Assembly: GCA_002862545.1 (NCBI GenBank)
Contig: PKDJ01000248.1
Span: forward strand, 1 to 49,141
Reading direction: 5' to 3'
Length of the DNA stretch: 49,141 nucleotides
Origin: Pseudomonadota bacterium
GTDB lineage: Bacteria > Myxococcota_A > UBA796 > GCA-2862545
Shown: in pieces, positions 1 through 8,076 of the stretch
Position numbering within the stretch: the first letter of the stretch is position 1
Layout: every line of letters begins with the position of its first letter
Translations under genes and position numbers: made by a program
The notes under the pieces: model-generated
What the model was told of the DNA's origin: nothing
Databases searched by the model: none
Seen by the model: the letters and a program-made list of their open reading frames with translations, nothing else

Positions 1-2
1 CG

Positions 3-431
3 TGGTACGAGAACGACGGCAGCCCCTTGACCCTCAGCTCCAACGCGCTGCAGCTCGGCGGCACCTGGACGCTGCACGCAGACTACGTCGTCGGCGCGAC
101 CGCGATCTTCTACTTCGGCGACACCGTCCCGCAGGCCCTCGTACAACACAGGCGTCGAGAAGGATCTGAACAACTCATCGCGCAGGCGGAACTCCTTCCC
201 ATCCTCGTAGCGAAGCTGGTGGCGGTGGGCCTGTTTCGGGAACATAAGGCTCTCCTATTCCTCGATAACGATGGCGCTCGGCATTCCCTCATCAGCGGTA
301 CATCTTCTTCTGAGGCGTGCACCGCCATCTTGGAGGCGTCTTCCTTTATAGACGCCTCCCTCGGCATTGCCCAGTGGGTCGCACGGGTGCCCACTAGGAG
401 CAATATCGCCGACGGCCCGACGCGCCTAGAC
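3..431 (+). pseudogene. Reverse-transcriptase RNase H-like fragment, eukaryote-type, partial at both ends
   Basis: Frame 3 is open from the window edge. It reads like the RNase H part of retroelement polyproteins that are abundant in dinoflagellate genomes. Visible blocks are IAQAELLPILVAKL (about residues 57-70, catalytic-type Glu), FLDNDGARHSLI (about 84-95, catalytic-type Asp) and WVARVPTRSNIADGPTRLD near the end. Family resemblance is from memory, not a search. Base composition differs from the rest: 241-300 is 31/60 G+C, visibly below the flanking bacterial genes. The frame stays open on into DNA that is antisense to the ABC-F gene, but that part is a shadow, so the real end is near 431. 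It has no start codon context, ribosome site or bacterial partner genes. It may be a misassembled eukaryotic read or an inserted fragment. Confidence 0.5.
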
Positions 432-1898
432 AACAGCGTCGTGGAGCGCCTGGGTGCTCGTGAGGTCGAGGTGGTTGGTGGGCTCGTCGAGCACCAGCAC
501 GGCCGCTCCCGAGAGGAGGCACTGCGCCATCGCGACCCGGGCACGCTGGCCCCCAGAGAGCGTCCCGATGCGAGCCTTCAGATCGAGCTCCGAGAACTGG
601 AACATCGTCAGGAAGCGCCGCACGGCCTTGCGCGTTGCGGTGAGCGCGAGGCTGTCCGGGAGAGCGCTCACGGCATGGAGCACCGTGTCGGTCGGGTCGA
701 GGTCCTCAAGGACCTTGTTGTAGGAGACGAAGGACTGTCCCCGAGCCCAGGCGACGGTCCCGGCGTCGGGCTCCTCGACGCCCGTGAGGACGCGCACCAA
801 GGTGGACTTGCCGCTGCCGTTGGGCCCGACGACGGCGATTCGCTGGTGGCGCTTGATGTCGAAGCTCAGGCTCGAGAAGAGCGGGGTCTCGCCGTAGCCC
901 TTGGTGAGCTCGCGAACCTCGCAGAGGCAAGCGGGTGTCCGCAGTCCTCCGTAGATCTCGGTGATGATGCGGTCGACCGGGCGTGGCCCCTTGCTCTTTC
1001 GGATGCGCGAGAGTCGCTTTCCGAGCTTGCCGCTCTTGCGGCGCGCGGCCTCACGACGGCTGGCGATGCCCTCCGCCTCGTAGGCGAGCAGCTCGGCCTC
1101 GTGCACGAACTGCTTCTGGAGAGACTTGAAGCGCAGCTGCTTCTCCACCACGTAGGCGGCAAAGTTGCCGGTGTACTCGTGCAGGTGGTGGTTCTCGATC
1201 TCGACGATGCGGTTGACCACCGCGTCGAGGAAGGCCCGGTCGTGGGACACGACGATGGCGGCGCCTTGGAAGCTGCCGAACCAGGTCTCGACCCACTCGA
1301 CGCCCGCCACGTCGAGGTAGTTGGTCGGCTCGTCGAACAGCAGGAGGTCTGGCTTCTCTAGGAGGATCTTCGCGAGGGAGGCGCGATTCCTCCAGCCGCC
1401 GGAGAGGGCATCGATCGGGCAGGTGCGGTGCGCCTCGGTGAAGCCCAGCTTGGTCAGGGCGGTGTCGATCGCACGGTCCACATCCCAGCCGTCGAGGCGG
1501 TCCATGGCCTCGAGGAGCTCGGCCTGGCGGTCGATCAGCGCGTCGAGGGCCTCCGGGGGTGTGTCGGCCTCGTTCATGCGGGCCTCGAGTCCCTCCAGCT
1601 CGGTCTGCGCGGCCTGGACCTCGGCGAACACGTCGCCGAGAACATCCAGGATGCTGCGAGAGCCATCCAGCTCCGAGAACTGGGAGAAGTACCCGATCTT
1701 CAGGCCCTCTTCGACGGTGACGGTGCCCGCGTCCGGGGGGAGCTGGTCGAGGACGAGCTTGAGCAGCGTCGACTTGCCGGTCCCGTTCTTTCCGATCAGT
1801 CCGACCCGGTCGCCTCGCTCCAGGCGGAAGAACGCCTCGCGCAAGACGACGAGCTTATCGAAGCGAACAGAGACATCGTGAAGGCGGACGAGGCTGAT
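426..1898 (-). CDS. ABC-F family ATPase, C-terminally truncated
   Basis: Soluble ABC protein with two nucleotide-binding domains and no membrane segments; family members act on ribosomes (translation factors or antibiotic protection). NBD1 has Walker A GKNGTGKS (residues 36-43), signature LSGGWRNR and Walker B LLLFDEPTNYLD. A charged linker with LSRIRKSK follows. NBD2 has Walker A GPNGSGKS, signature LSGGQRAR and Walker B LVLDEPTNHLDL. The reading frame then stops after QALHDAVV, so the NBD2 switch region (VVSHDR in the family) and the tail are missing. At 490 residues it is shorter than usual. The loss coincides with the foreign-looking segment at 1-431. No ATG, GTG or TTG lies in frame near the expected start. 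GGAGGA precedes an ATC at 1898 whose product starts ISLVRLHDVSV, so I placed the start there with reservation. Confidence 0.85.
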   Translation of the reverse strand: MSLVRLHDVSVRFDKLVVLREAFFRLERGDRVGLIGKNGTGKSTLLKLVLDQLPPDAGTVTVEEGLKIGYFSQFSELDGSRSILDVLGDVFAEVQAAQTELEGLEARMNEADTPPEALDALIDRQAELLEAMDRLDGWDVDRAIDTALTKLGFTEAHRTCPIDALSGGWRNRASLAKILLEKPDLLLFDEPTNYLDVAGVEWVETWFGSFQGAAIVVSHDRAFLDAVVNRIVEIENHHLHEYTGNFAAYVVEKQLRFKSLQKQFVHEAELLAYEAEGIASRREAARRKSGKLGKRLSRIRKSKGPRPVDRIITEIYGGLRTPACLCEVRELTKGYGETPLFSSLSFDIKRHQRIAVVGPNGSGKSTLVRVLTGVEEPDAGTVAWARGQSFVSYNKVLEDLDPTDTVLHAVSALPDSLALTATRKAVRRFLTMFQFSELDLKARIGTLSGGQRARVAMAQCLLSGAAVLVLDEPTNHLDLTSTQALHDAVV

Positions 1899-1912
1899 GG
1901 GTCCTCCGGGGG

Positions 1913-3298
1913 CTAGATGCCCATAGCCAAGAAGTAGAGCTTCACGCCGATGACGGAGCCGACGACGCCGGCCGCGTCGGCCGTGAGTGCGGCAGCGAGG
2001 GCATGTCGGATACGCTGGACGTTGATCGCCCCGAAGTAGACCGCGATCACGTAGAACGTCGTCTCGGTCGAGCCCTGGAGCGTGCTCACCAGGTACCCGG
2101 TGTAGCTGTCCGGGCCCTCGGTGCTCAGAATGTCCATCATGATCCCGTAGGCGCCGGAGCCCGAGAGCGGACGCATGAGCGCCATGGGGAGTGCCTCGGC
2201 GGGCATGCCGAGGGGTGTCGTGGCCGGGCTGATTAGGCCGACGAAGGCCCCGAGCGCTCCACTGCTCCGGAGCATGCCTACCGCCACGAGGATGGCCACC
2301 AGGTAGGGAATGATCATCACGCCGACCTGAAAGCCTTCCTTCGCCCCCTCGACGAAGACCTCGTACACCTTCACGCCGTTCAGGGCGCCGTACGCGACGA
2401 GCGCCACTGCGAGGACGGGAATCACCCAGGGGCTGATCACCGGGCCGAAGTAGATCGCCAGTGGGGCGAAGGCGAAGAGGCTTCCGAGAGCCAGAGAGGA
2501 GACCCACAGCGGATACGCGCCGTGGTCGTCGAGATCCGTGTCGCCCTCCACCTCCTCGGGAGCGACGCTGGTGTTGTCCTCGACGAAGCGCTGGTAGAGC
2601 AGGGCTGCGCAGACGGCGACCGTGCTCGAGCAGAGGGTGGCGAAGAGCGTCGTGCCGATGATGCCTCCCGGATCGTCGGAGCCCAGTGCCCCCCGGATGG
2701 CGATTACGCCGGTCGGCATCAGCGCGAGAGCGCTCGTGTTGAGGGCCAGGAACAGCACCATCGCGTTGGTTGCGGTTCCGGGGTTCGGGTTGAGCTTGTC
2801 GAGCTCCTTCATCGCCCGGATTCCGAAGGGGGTGGCCGCGTTGGCGAGCCCCAGTGCGTTTGCGCTGAAGTTGAGGATCATCGCGCCCATCGCGGGGTGA
2901 TCCGGTGGGACATCGGGGAACAGACGGATCATCAGAGGCCGGAGCAGTCGCGCGATCACCCGCAGGAGCCCGCCTTCCTCGGCGATCTTCATCAGCCCGA
3001 GGAACAGGGCCATCGCCCCGACCAGAGAGATTGCGAGGTCGACGCTCGCCTTGGCGGCCGAGAGCATGTCCGCGGTCAGGCGCTCCATCGGCTGCTTCGG
3101 CGGCTCGGGTGGCGGGGGGGCACTTGCGGCCGCGACCTGCGCCTCCAGGGCCTGCAGTCGCTGAAGCACCGGGTCGTCGAGGGTGGGGGCGGGTGCGGGG
3201 GCCTCGACCACAGGTGGCTGCGGCGGCTCCCACGAGAGCTGCTCCCAGCTTGCGAAGGCGAAGGCGATGAAGAACAACGCCACGAAGATGCGGTTCAT
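1913..3298 (-). CDS. Fused SpmA-SpmB nucleoside-recognition (Gate) membrane protein
   Basis: Multi-span inner-membrane protein of 461 residues. After an N-terminal hydrophobic segment (NRIFVALFFIAFAF) and a Pro/Glu-rich periplasmic-type stretch, the first half matches SpmA (VGAMALFLGLMKIAEEGG, NFSANALGLANAATPFG, LALNTSALALMPTGVIA). The second half matches SpmB (FVEGAKEGFQVGVMIIPYLV, GSGAYGIMMDI, STLQGSTETTFYVIAVYFG). In Bacillus the separate proteins help spore-core dehydration. Single-chain versions occur in Gram-negative bacteria, where the substrate is unknown. ATG at 3298 is preferred because it puts the hydrophobic segment at the N-terminus; GTG at 3325 is an alternative and neither has a clear ribosome site. 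The stop lies 14 bases before the proposed ABC-F start, suggesting co-transcription. Confidence 0.85.
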   Translation of the reverse strand: MNRIFVALFFIAFAFASWEQLSWEPPQPPVVEAPAPAPTLDDPVLQRLQALEAQVAAASAPPPPEPPKQPMERLTADMLSAAKASVDLAISLVGAMALFLGLMKIAEEGGLLRVIARLLRPLMIRLFPDVPPDHPAMGAMILNFSANALGLANAATPFGIRAMKELDKLNPNPGTATNAMVLFLALNTSALALMPTGVIAIRGALGSDDPGGIIGTTLFATLCSSTVAVCAALLYQRFVEDNTSVAPEEVEGDTDLDDHGAYPLWVSSLALGSLFAFAPLAIYFGPVISPWVIPVLAVALVAYGALNGVKVYEVFVEGAKEGFQVGVMIIPYLVAILVAVGMLRSSGALGAFVGLISPATTPLGMPAEALPMALMRPLSGSGAYGIMMDILSTEGPDSYTGYLVSTLQGSTETTFYVIAVYFGAINVQRIRHALAAALTADAAGVVGSVIGVKLYFLAMGI

Positions 3299-3493
3299 GG
3301 GAGCTCGGGAGCTGGGAGGAGACACGGCGCGCGGGGGAGGCGGGACGCCTGTGGGCCGTGGGGAGTCCAGGGTACCGCAGGGCGTGGGAGCACGTCACGC
3401 GGGCGAGCCGACACACGGGGATCAGCGCACGTCGGCGTGCGCTCGGCTCGATGTTCGTCCGGCGGAGCGTTCAGCGCTCAGAGGTCGTGGCCG

Positions 3494-4240
3494 TCAGGTG
3501 CCGAAGCGCTTCGCGAAGTGGTACTTCGCCTGCCGCTTCCACCACTCCCAGTCGTGCCGGACGTCGTGGCCCCAGATGTCGCGCTCGTGGGGGATGCCCT
3601 TGTGCCGGCAGAGGTCGGCGAGCGCCAGGGTCTCTTCGATGCAGCCCTCTTCCCACTTGCCTTGACCGCAGACGAGCGTGAGGAAGGTGTTGCGGCAGAC
3701 GTGGTCGAGGGCGGCTCCACCGAGGTTGGGGACGAAGGCGAGCGGATTGTGGAAGTACACGTCGCCGTCGCTGTAGCCATCGAGGAAGTGGCGCACCTCG
3801 TACCGCCCACTCATGCACAGGGCCCAGTCGAAGACCCGAGGATGCCGGAGTGCAAACAGCGCGGCGTACATCGCACCGAGGCTGCACCCTGTGATGGTCA
3901 TCGGTGTGTCTGCGGGGAGGTTGCAGTCGGCGTTGATCTTCGGAACCAGGGTCTCGACGACCCACTTCTCGTACAGCGCGTGACGCTGCAGTCGCCAGCG
4001 CGGATCGCCTTCTTTGCGGGTCCAGGCCTCGGCGACGTTGGACTCGGGGCAGTAGAGCTTGATCTTGCCTGCAGCGAGGAAGGGGGCGAGGGCGTCGATC
4101 ATGCCCTGAGCCTGCCACTCGTGCGCGAAGCCGGCTGCCGATGGGATCACGAGCACCGGCCGACCCCAGTGGCCGAAGCGCCACAGATGAAGCGGTCTCC
4201 CGAGCTGTGGGCTGTCGATCTGCGTGTGGAAGCCGTTCAT
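3494..4240 (-). CDS. Esterase-like alpha/beta hydrolase
   Basis: Cytoplasmic protein of 248 residues with no signal peptide. It resembles the putative esterase (esterase D/PHB depolymerase-like) branch of alpha/beta hydrolases. The nucleophile elbow is TITGCSLGAMYA (GxSxG type, around residue 130) and a C-terminal GHDVRHDWEWW supplies the likely catalytic histidine. An early LVIPSAAGFAHEW forms the expected first strand and oxyanion loop. ATG at 4240 has GGAG seven bases upstream. It is divergent from aspS and lies 195 bases ahead of spmAB on the same strand. Substrate cannot be told from sequence. Overlapping long frames in other registers here are shadows of this GC-rich gene. Confidence 0.85.
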   Translation of the reverse strand: MNGFHTQIDSPQLGRPLHLWRFGHWGRPVLVIPSAAGFAHEWQAQGMIDALAPFLAAGKIKLYCPESNVAEAWTRKEGDPRWRLQRHALYEKWVVETLVPKINADCNLPADTPMTITGCSLGAMYAALFALRHPRVFDWALCMSGRYEVRHFLDGYSDGDVYFHNPLAFVPNLGGAALDHVCRNTFLTLVCGQGKWEEGCIEETLALADLCRHKGIPHERDIWGHDVRHDWEWWKRQAKYHFAKRFGT

Positions 4241-4276
4241 TGCCGCTCTCCAGGGGCGCGGCGGTTAGCACCGCGG

Positions 4277-4289
4277 GGACGTGACGTCC
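4277..4289. promoter_or_regulatory. 13-bp palindrome between esterase gene and aspS
   Basis: GGACGT G ACGTCC, six-base perfect arms with a one-base centre, lies in the 104-base divergent intergenic region. It is 37 bases from the esterase start and 56 bases from the aspS start. The symmetry fits a dimeric repressor site, but no cognate regulator is adjacent and GC-rich DNA gives such palindromes by chance. Confidence 0.25.
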
Positions 4290-4344
4290 AGCGTGCTCGA
4301 CGCGTCGTCACTGGATAGGCGCCCGCCCGCCTGAAGGAGTGTTC

Positions 4345-6102
4345 ATGCTGACCCGTCGCACCCACACCTGCGGCTCACTTCGTGAGTCAGACATTGGCGC
4401 TGACGTCGTCGTCCAGGGCTGGGCCAGCGCCGTCCGGGATCGTGGCGGCGTGAGCTTCGTGGTGCTCCGCGACCGGCACGGCACCGTTCAGATCACGGCT
4501 GACGAGCGCTCGCCCGATGCTGCCCGCGAGGCGATGAAGGGGGTTCGCCTCGAGTACGTGGTCCAGGTTCGTGGTGAGGTCGTCGCGCGCTACAGGCCGA
4601 ACGCCGACATGGCGACCGGCGCGGTCGAGATCATCGCTCGCGAGGTCGAGATCCTCTCAGGCACCCGCCCGATGCCGTTCCGTCTCGATGGTCACGCCGA
4701 TGCCCACGAGGAGACCCGACTCCGGCACCGCTACCTCGATCTCCGTCGCCCCGAGCTTCAGCACAACCTCGTCGTCCGTCACCAGGTGATGCTCGCGGCT
4801 CGGAAGGCGCTCGCCGAGCTCGACTTCCTGGAGATCGAGACGCCGATCTTGACCCGTGCCACCCCCGAGGGTGCGCGGGACTACCTCGTGCCGAGCCGGG
4901 TCCATCCAGGCTGGTGGTACGCGCTCCCGCAGTCACCGCAGATCTTCAAGCAGATCCTCATGGTCGCTGGCATGGACCGCTACATGCAGATCTGCCGTTG
5001 CTTCCGTGACGAGGACCTCCGGGTGGATCGCCAGCCCGAGTTCACTCAGATCGACCTCGAGGTGAGCTTCGCGACGCAGGACCTGATCCTCGAGCTCTCC
5101 GAGTCGCTGATCCGCGCGGTCTGGCAGGCGGTGCTCGGCAGAGAGATCGGGCCGATCGGCCGCATGCCCTACGCCGAGGCCATCGCGCGCTTCGGGCTCG
5201 ATGCACCTGATCTCCGCTTTGGGATGGAGCTGGTCGACCTCGGGCCGGCCTTGGCCGAGAGCACCTTCCCGCCCGTGCGCAGCGCGCTCGATGCTGGCGG
5301 GATCATCCGTGGGTTCGTGCTCAAGGGCGGGGCCACGGGCAACAGCCGCAAGGTCCTCGATGCATGGACCGCCTTCGTTCGCAACTACGGGATGGGTGGC
5401 CTCCTGTGGGGCAAGGTCGCTGCAGACAAGATCAGCGGTCCGCTCGGCAAGGCGATTCCGGAGCGCGAGGCCTTCCTCGCAGCGGCAGGCGCCGAGGATG
5501 GAGACCTCGTCCTCGTCGGTGCCGGCACGCCCGGTACGGTGAACCCCGGCATGGGGCGTCTCCGCGTCCACGTCGCGAAGGAGAAGGACCTCATCCCAGA
5601 GGACACCTTCGCCTTCACTTGGATCGTCGACTTCCCGCTCTTCGAGCGCACGGACGAGGGCGCGTTGACCTCCGTGCATCACCCCTTCACGGCACCGATG
5701 CCCGAGCATGTGGACTGGCTCGGCACGGACAAGGTCGACGACATCCTGTCGGATGCCTACGACTTGGTCTGCAACGGCCTCGAGATGGGCGGCGGCTCCA
5801 TTCGTATCCACCGCGAGGACACGCAGAACCGCATCTTCGACAGCCTCGGAATCGAGCCGGCGGAGGCTCAGGACCGCTTTGGCTGGTTGCTCGACGCGCT
5901 CGCCCACGGTGCGCCTCCGCACGGCGGCATCGCCTTCGGGCTGGACCGCATGGTCATGCTGCTGACGGGCGCGGCCTCCATCCGTGATGTCATTGCCTTC
6001 CCGAAGACCACCAGCGCGCAGTGCCTGATGTCGGGTGCGCCGAGCGGTGTGCCGGTCGCCGATCTCGACGAGCTGCACGTGGCGAACACCAAGCAGAGCT
6101 AG
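4345..6102 (+). CDS. aspS: Aspartyl-tRNA synthetase, bacterial type
   Basis: Charges tRNA-Asp with aspartate in the cytoplasm. Its 585 residues match the bacterial family length. The order is an anticodon-binding OB fold (about 1-105), class II catalytic core with [20 protein letters not shown] and motif 2 [18 protein letters not shown], the bacteria-specific GAD insertion (about 280-420), and motif 3 [13 protein letters not shown] near the C-terminus. ATG at 4345 is chosen because AAGGAG sits five bases upstream; the GTG at 4339 overlaps that ribosome site. In the OB fold the position that separates discriminating from non-discriminating enzymes reads DRGGV, with Arg where I recall His or Leu being typical, so tRNA-Asn specificity cannot be called. 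The last four bases overlap the end of the convergent gene. Confidence 0.97.
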   Translation: MLTRRTHTCGSLRESDIGADVVVQGWASAVRDRGGVSFVVLRDRHGTVQITADERSPDAAREAMKGVRLEYVVQVRGEVVARYRPNADMATGAVEIIAREVEILSGTRPMPFRLDGHADAHEETRLRHRYLDLRRPELQHNLVVRHQVMLAARKALAELDFLEIETPILTRATPEGARDYLVPSRVHPGWWYALPQSPQIFKQILMVAGMDRYMQICRCFRDEDLRVDRQPEFTQIDLEVSFATQDLILELSESLIRAVWQAVLGREIGPIGRMPYAEAIARFGLDAPDLRFGMELVDLGPALAESTFPPVRSALDAGGIIRGFVLKGGATGNSRKVLDAWTAFVRNYGMGGLLWGKVAADKISGPLGKAIPEREAFLAAAGAEDGDLVLVGAGTPGTVNPGMGRLRVHVAKEKDLIPEDTFAFTWIVDFPLFERTDEGALTSVHHPFTAPMPEHVDWLGTDKVDDILSDAYDLVCNGLEMGGGSIRIHREDTQNRIFDSLGIEPAEAQDRFGWLLDALAHGAPPHGGIAFGLDRMVMLLTGAASIRDVIAFPKTTSAQCLMSGAPSGVPVADLDELHVANTKQS

Positions 6103-6551
6103 AGCGCGAACACGACGATGCCGAGGCTCGCCAAGAGAGCGGAGGCCATCCCTGCCCCCAGCGAGACGAGCGCCGCGGGGGCGCTCGTCTGCCGCCACAG
6201 GCTCCAGCCTCGTAGGGCTTGACCCACGCAGAGCAGGGTCCACACGAGGGTCAGGAACAGAGCGTGCGGCGGCAGCACGCCAGCGGCAAGCCACAGACCG
6301 AGTCCAATCGCGGGTGCATCCACGAGCAGCACCTGCCAGACGGTCTCGTGGGTCAGCTGCCGGTTGGCGACCGTGAGGTTGGCGTCTGTCTCGCAGAGGG
6401 GGCAGGTACGTCCATCCTCGCCGAGCCCCATTGTCTCGACCGGCCAGATCTCTCCGCACTGACGGCAGGGAGCGTCGAAGCCTGATTCGATCGGGTCAGC
6501 CTCCCAGCCGGCTCCGGCGCGGGCCATGCGACGCTCGGTGACCTTCCCCAT
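6099..6551 (-). CDS. Zinc-ribbon membrane protein of unknown function
   Basis: Protein of 150 residues. The N-terminal third is soluble with a zinc-ribbon pattern: CRQC, then CPLC about 20 residues later. The rest holds roughly four hydrophobic segments ([55 protein letters not shown] and a final hydrophobic tail). ATG at 6551 follows GAGGAGG with good spacing. The stop overlaps the aspS stop by four bases in convergent orientation. I do not recognise a named family. The layout, a cytosolic zinc ribbon followed by a small membrane domain, is seen in many uncharacterised proteins, and no function is assigned. Confidence 0.75.
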   Translation of the reverse strand: MGKVTERRMARAGAGWEADPIESGFDAPCRQCGEIWPVETMGLGEDGRTCPLCETDANLTVANRQLTHETVWQVLLVDAPAIGLGLWLAAGVLPPHALFLTLVWTLLCVGQALRGWSLWRQTSAPAALVSLGAGMASALLASLGIVVFAL

Positions 6552-6619
6552 CCAGCCTCCTCGAACAAGCTAGCCCGAGGACGCCGAAGCGGAGCGAGCG
6601 GCGTCGAGGTCAAGACGGT

Positions 6620-6651
6620 CAGAGCCCCCGGAGATGACTCCGAGGGCTCTG
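6620..6651 (-). terminator. Stem-loop downstream of the SPFH gene
   Basis: CAGAGCCC (6620-6627) pairs with GGGCTCTG (6644-6651). A C/A mismatch follows, then CGGAG/CTCCG closes an ATGA loop. It lies 14 bases past the SPFH stop on the minus strand. The downstream T-run on that strand is weak (CCGTCTTGACC), so termination is likely but not textbook. Confidence 0.55.
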
Positions 6652-6664
6652 CTGCAGGGGCCCG

Positions 6665-8011
6665 CTACATCGGGGGCGGGGGTGGGCCTCCACCACCCAG
6701 CTCACTGGCGAGCTCTGGAACCTCCTCCACCTTCTTCCAGGCAGGCCAGCCGGTCTGCCAGACATGGTGAGCAGCGGTCGGGGCGTCCTGAACCGCCTGG
6801 ATGATCTCGGCGGCGGACTTCTCACCCTGTCCGCCTGGTCCGTTGTAGTGGAACCGCGCGGCCCCGGGCAGGGGGGGAGGGGCGGCGGGAGCCGGAGGCA
6901 CCTGGGAGGCGATCTCGGGCACATCTGCCCAGGCCTTCCACGCTGGCCAGCCAGCGGCCCAGATCATGTGCTTGCCAGCCCGGTCTGCGACCACGCGCTC
7001 GATGATCTGGTCGGTCGTCAGCTGTGACTGCCCGCTGGGCCCGCTGTAGTGGTAGGTCGCGGCGGTGGGTGGGGGCGGCGGCACCGGCGCCGGGGGCCCC
7101 TGCATGCCTTGGTGGGGGTTGAACTGCCCGCCTCCCTGCATCGCGTTGCCCATCATGTTGCCCATCTGGTTGCCCATGCCGAAGCCGACACCCATGCCGA
7201 TGCCGGCACCACCGAGGCCGGGGTTCTTCGCAGCCGTCTCGATGGCATCGGCGGCCTTGAGCTGCGTGTAGGCGCTCAGGTCGCCGAGGACACCCATCTT
7301 CGTGCGGGTGTCGAGTGCCTTCTCGACCTCTTCGGGGAGGCTGATGTTACCGATGGTGAAGTCGGTGAGCGTGATGCCGTAGTTCTCTCGGAAGACAGGG
7401 TTGATCCTGTCGGAGAGGGTGTCGGCGAAGTCCATGTAGTTGGCGGCGAGGTCCAGGACCGGGATGCGTGCCTTGCCGATGGTGTCTGCGAGCATCGAGA
7501 CCAGCTTGCGCTTGAGCTGGCCGTTGATCTCGTCGGTCGTGAACAAGCCGTCCGTTCCGACGACCTGTCGCATGAAGGTCGCACCATCGGCGATTCGGTA
7601 GCTGTAGGTGCCAAACGCCCGGATTCGTACCGGGCCGAACTCCGCGTCGCGCATCATGATGGGGTTGGCTGTGCCCCAGCCGTTGTCCATGAACTGGCGT
7701 GTGGAGATGAAGTAGACATCGCCCTTGTACGGGTACTCGAGCTGGTAGGCGATGGACTCGAAGAACGCGGCGATCGGCGCATTGCGCGTGTCGAGGGTGT
7801 GCGTGCCCGGGCCGAAGACCTCGGAGAGCCGACCCTCACTGACGAAGACCGCGGCTTGCCCCTCGCGCACGACCAGCTTGCTGTTGTCGGTGATGGCCTG
7901 GTTGAACACCGGGAACCGGTAGACCAACGTGTCGTTGGAGTCGTCCAGCCACTCGATCACGTCGAGGAACTGGGCGCCTGCGTGCTTCTTCAGCGTGTTC
8001 CAGAAGCTCAT
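6665..8011 (-). CDS. SPFH-domain protein with two C-terminal GYF_2 modules
   Basis: Protein of 448 residues of the SPFH (band-7-like) group often labelled virion core protein. The SPFH region spans about 25-260 (LVVREGQAAVFVSEGRLSEV, GPGTHTLDTRN, RIRAFGTYSYRI, YGITLTDFTIGNISLPEEV). A Gly/Met/Gln-rich low-complexity linker follows (about 280-335). Two GYF_2/DUF4339-type repeats end the protein; each starts YHYSGPSGQ or FHYNGPGGQ and ends W..GWPAWK...VPE. SPFH proteins form membrane-associated rings or platforms, and GYF-like modules bind proline-rich partners; the linker here is itself Pro-rich. ATG at 8011 (MSFWNTL) has GGAGG nine bases upstream. An in-frame ATG at 8020 overlaps that site. 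A stem-loop follows the gene. Confidence 0.85.
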   Translation of the reverse strand: MSFWNTLKKHAGAQFLDVIEWLDDSNDTLVYRFPVFNQAITDNSKLVVREGQAAVFVSEGRLSEVFGPGTHTLDTRNAPIAAFFESIAYQLEYPYKGDVYFISTRQFMDNGWGTANPIMMRDAEFGPVRIRAFGTYSYRIADGATFMRQVVGTDGLFTTDEINGQLKRKLVSMLADTIGKARIPVLDLAANYMDFADTLSDRINPVFRENYGITLTDFTIGNISLPEEVEKALDTRTKMGVLGDLSAYTQLKAADAIETAAKNPGLGGAGIGMGVGFGMGNQMGNMMGNAMQGGGQFNPHQGMQGPPAPVPPPPPTAATYHYSGPSGQSQLTTDQIIERVVADRAGKHMIWAAGWPAWKAWADVPEIASQVPPAPAAPPPLPGAARFHYNGPGGQGEKSAAEIIQAVQDAPTAAHHVWQTGWPAWKKVEEVPELASELGGGGPPPPPM

Positions 8012-8029
8012 TCCGTTCATCCTCCAGTG

Positions 8030-8062
8030 CCGTCGTTCGTGAGGCCGATGTTGGAACGACGG
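8030..8062. promoter_or_regulatory. Inverted repeat in the SPFH/small membrane protein divergent promoter
   Basis: CCGTCGTTC (8030-8038) and GAACGACGG (8054-8062) are perfect nine-base arms separated by 15 bases. They fill most of the 65-base gap between two divergent start codons. Arm length and position fit an operator shared by both genes, or a hairpin in one leader. No regulator gene is adjacent. Confidence 0.4.
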
Positions 8063-8076
8063 GGAGTGGAAGAGTA

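Noticed and set aside
432..1361. Plus-strand continuation of the left-edge frame (444 residues in all from position 27)
   Set aside because: It is exactly antisense to the ABC-F gene, whose ATPase motifs are unmistakable. Only the part before about 431 has independent protein-like motifs.
2522..4318. 598-residue plus-strand frame
   Set aside because: Antisense to spmAB and the esterase gene; its composition (Gly/Arg/Glu/Val-rich) is a shadow of GC-rich codon use and it has no motif.
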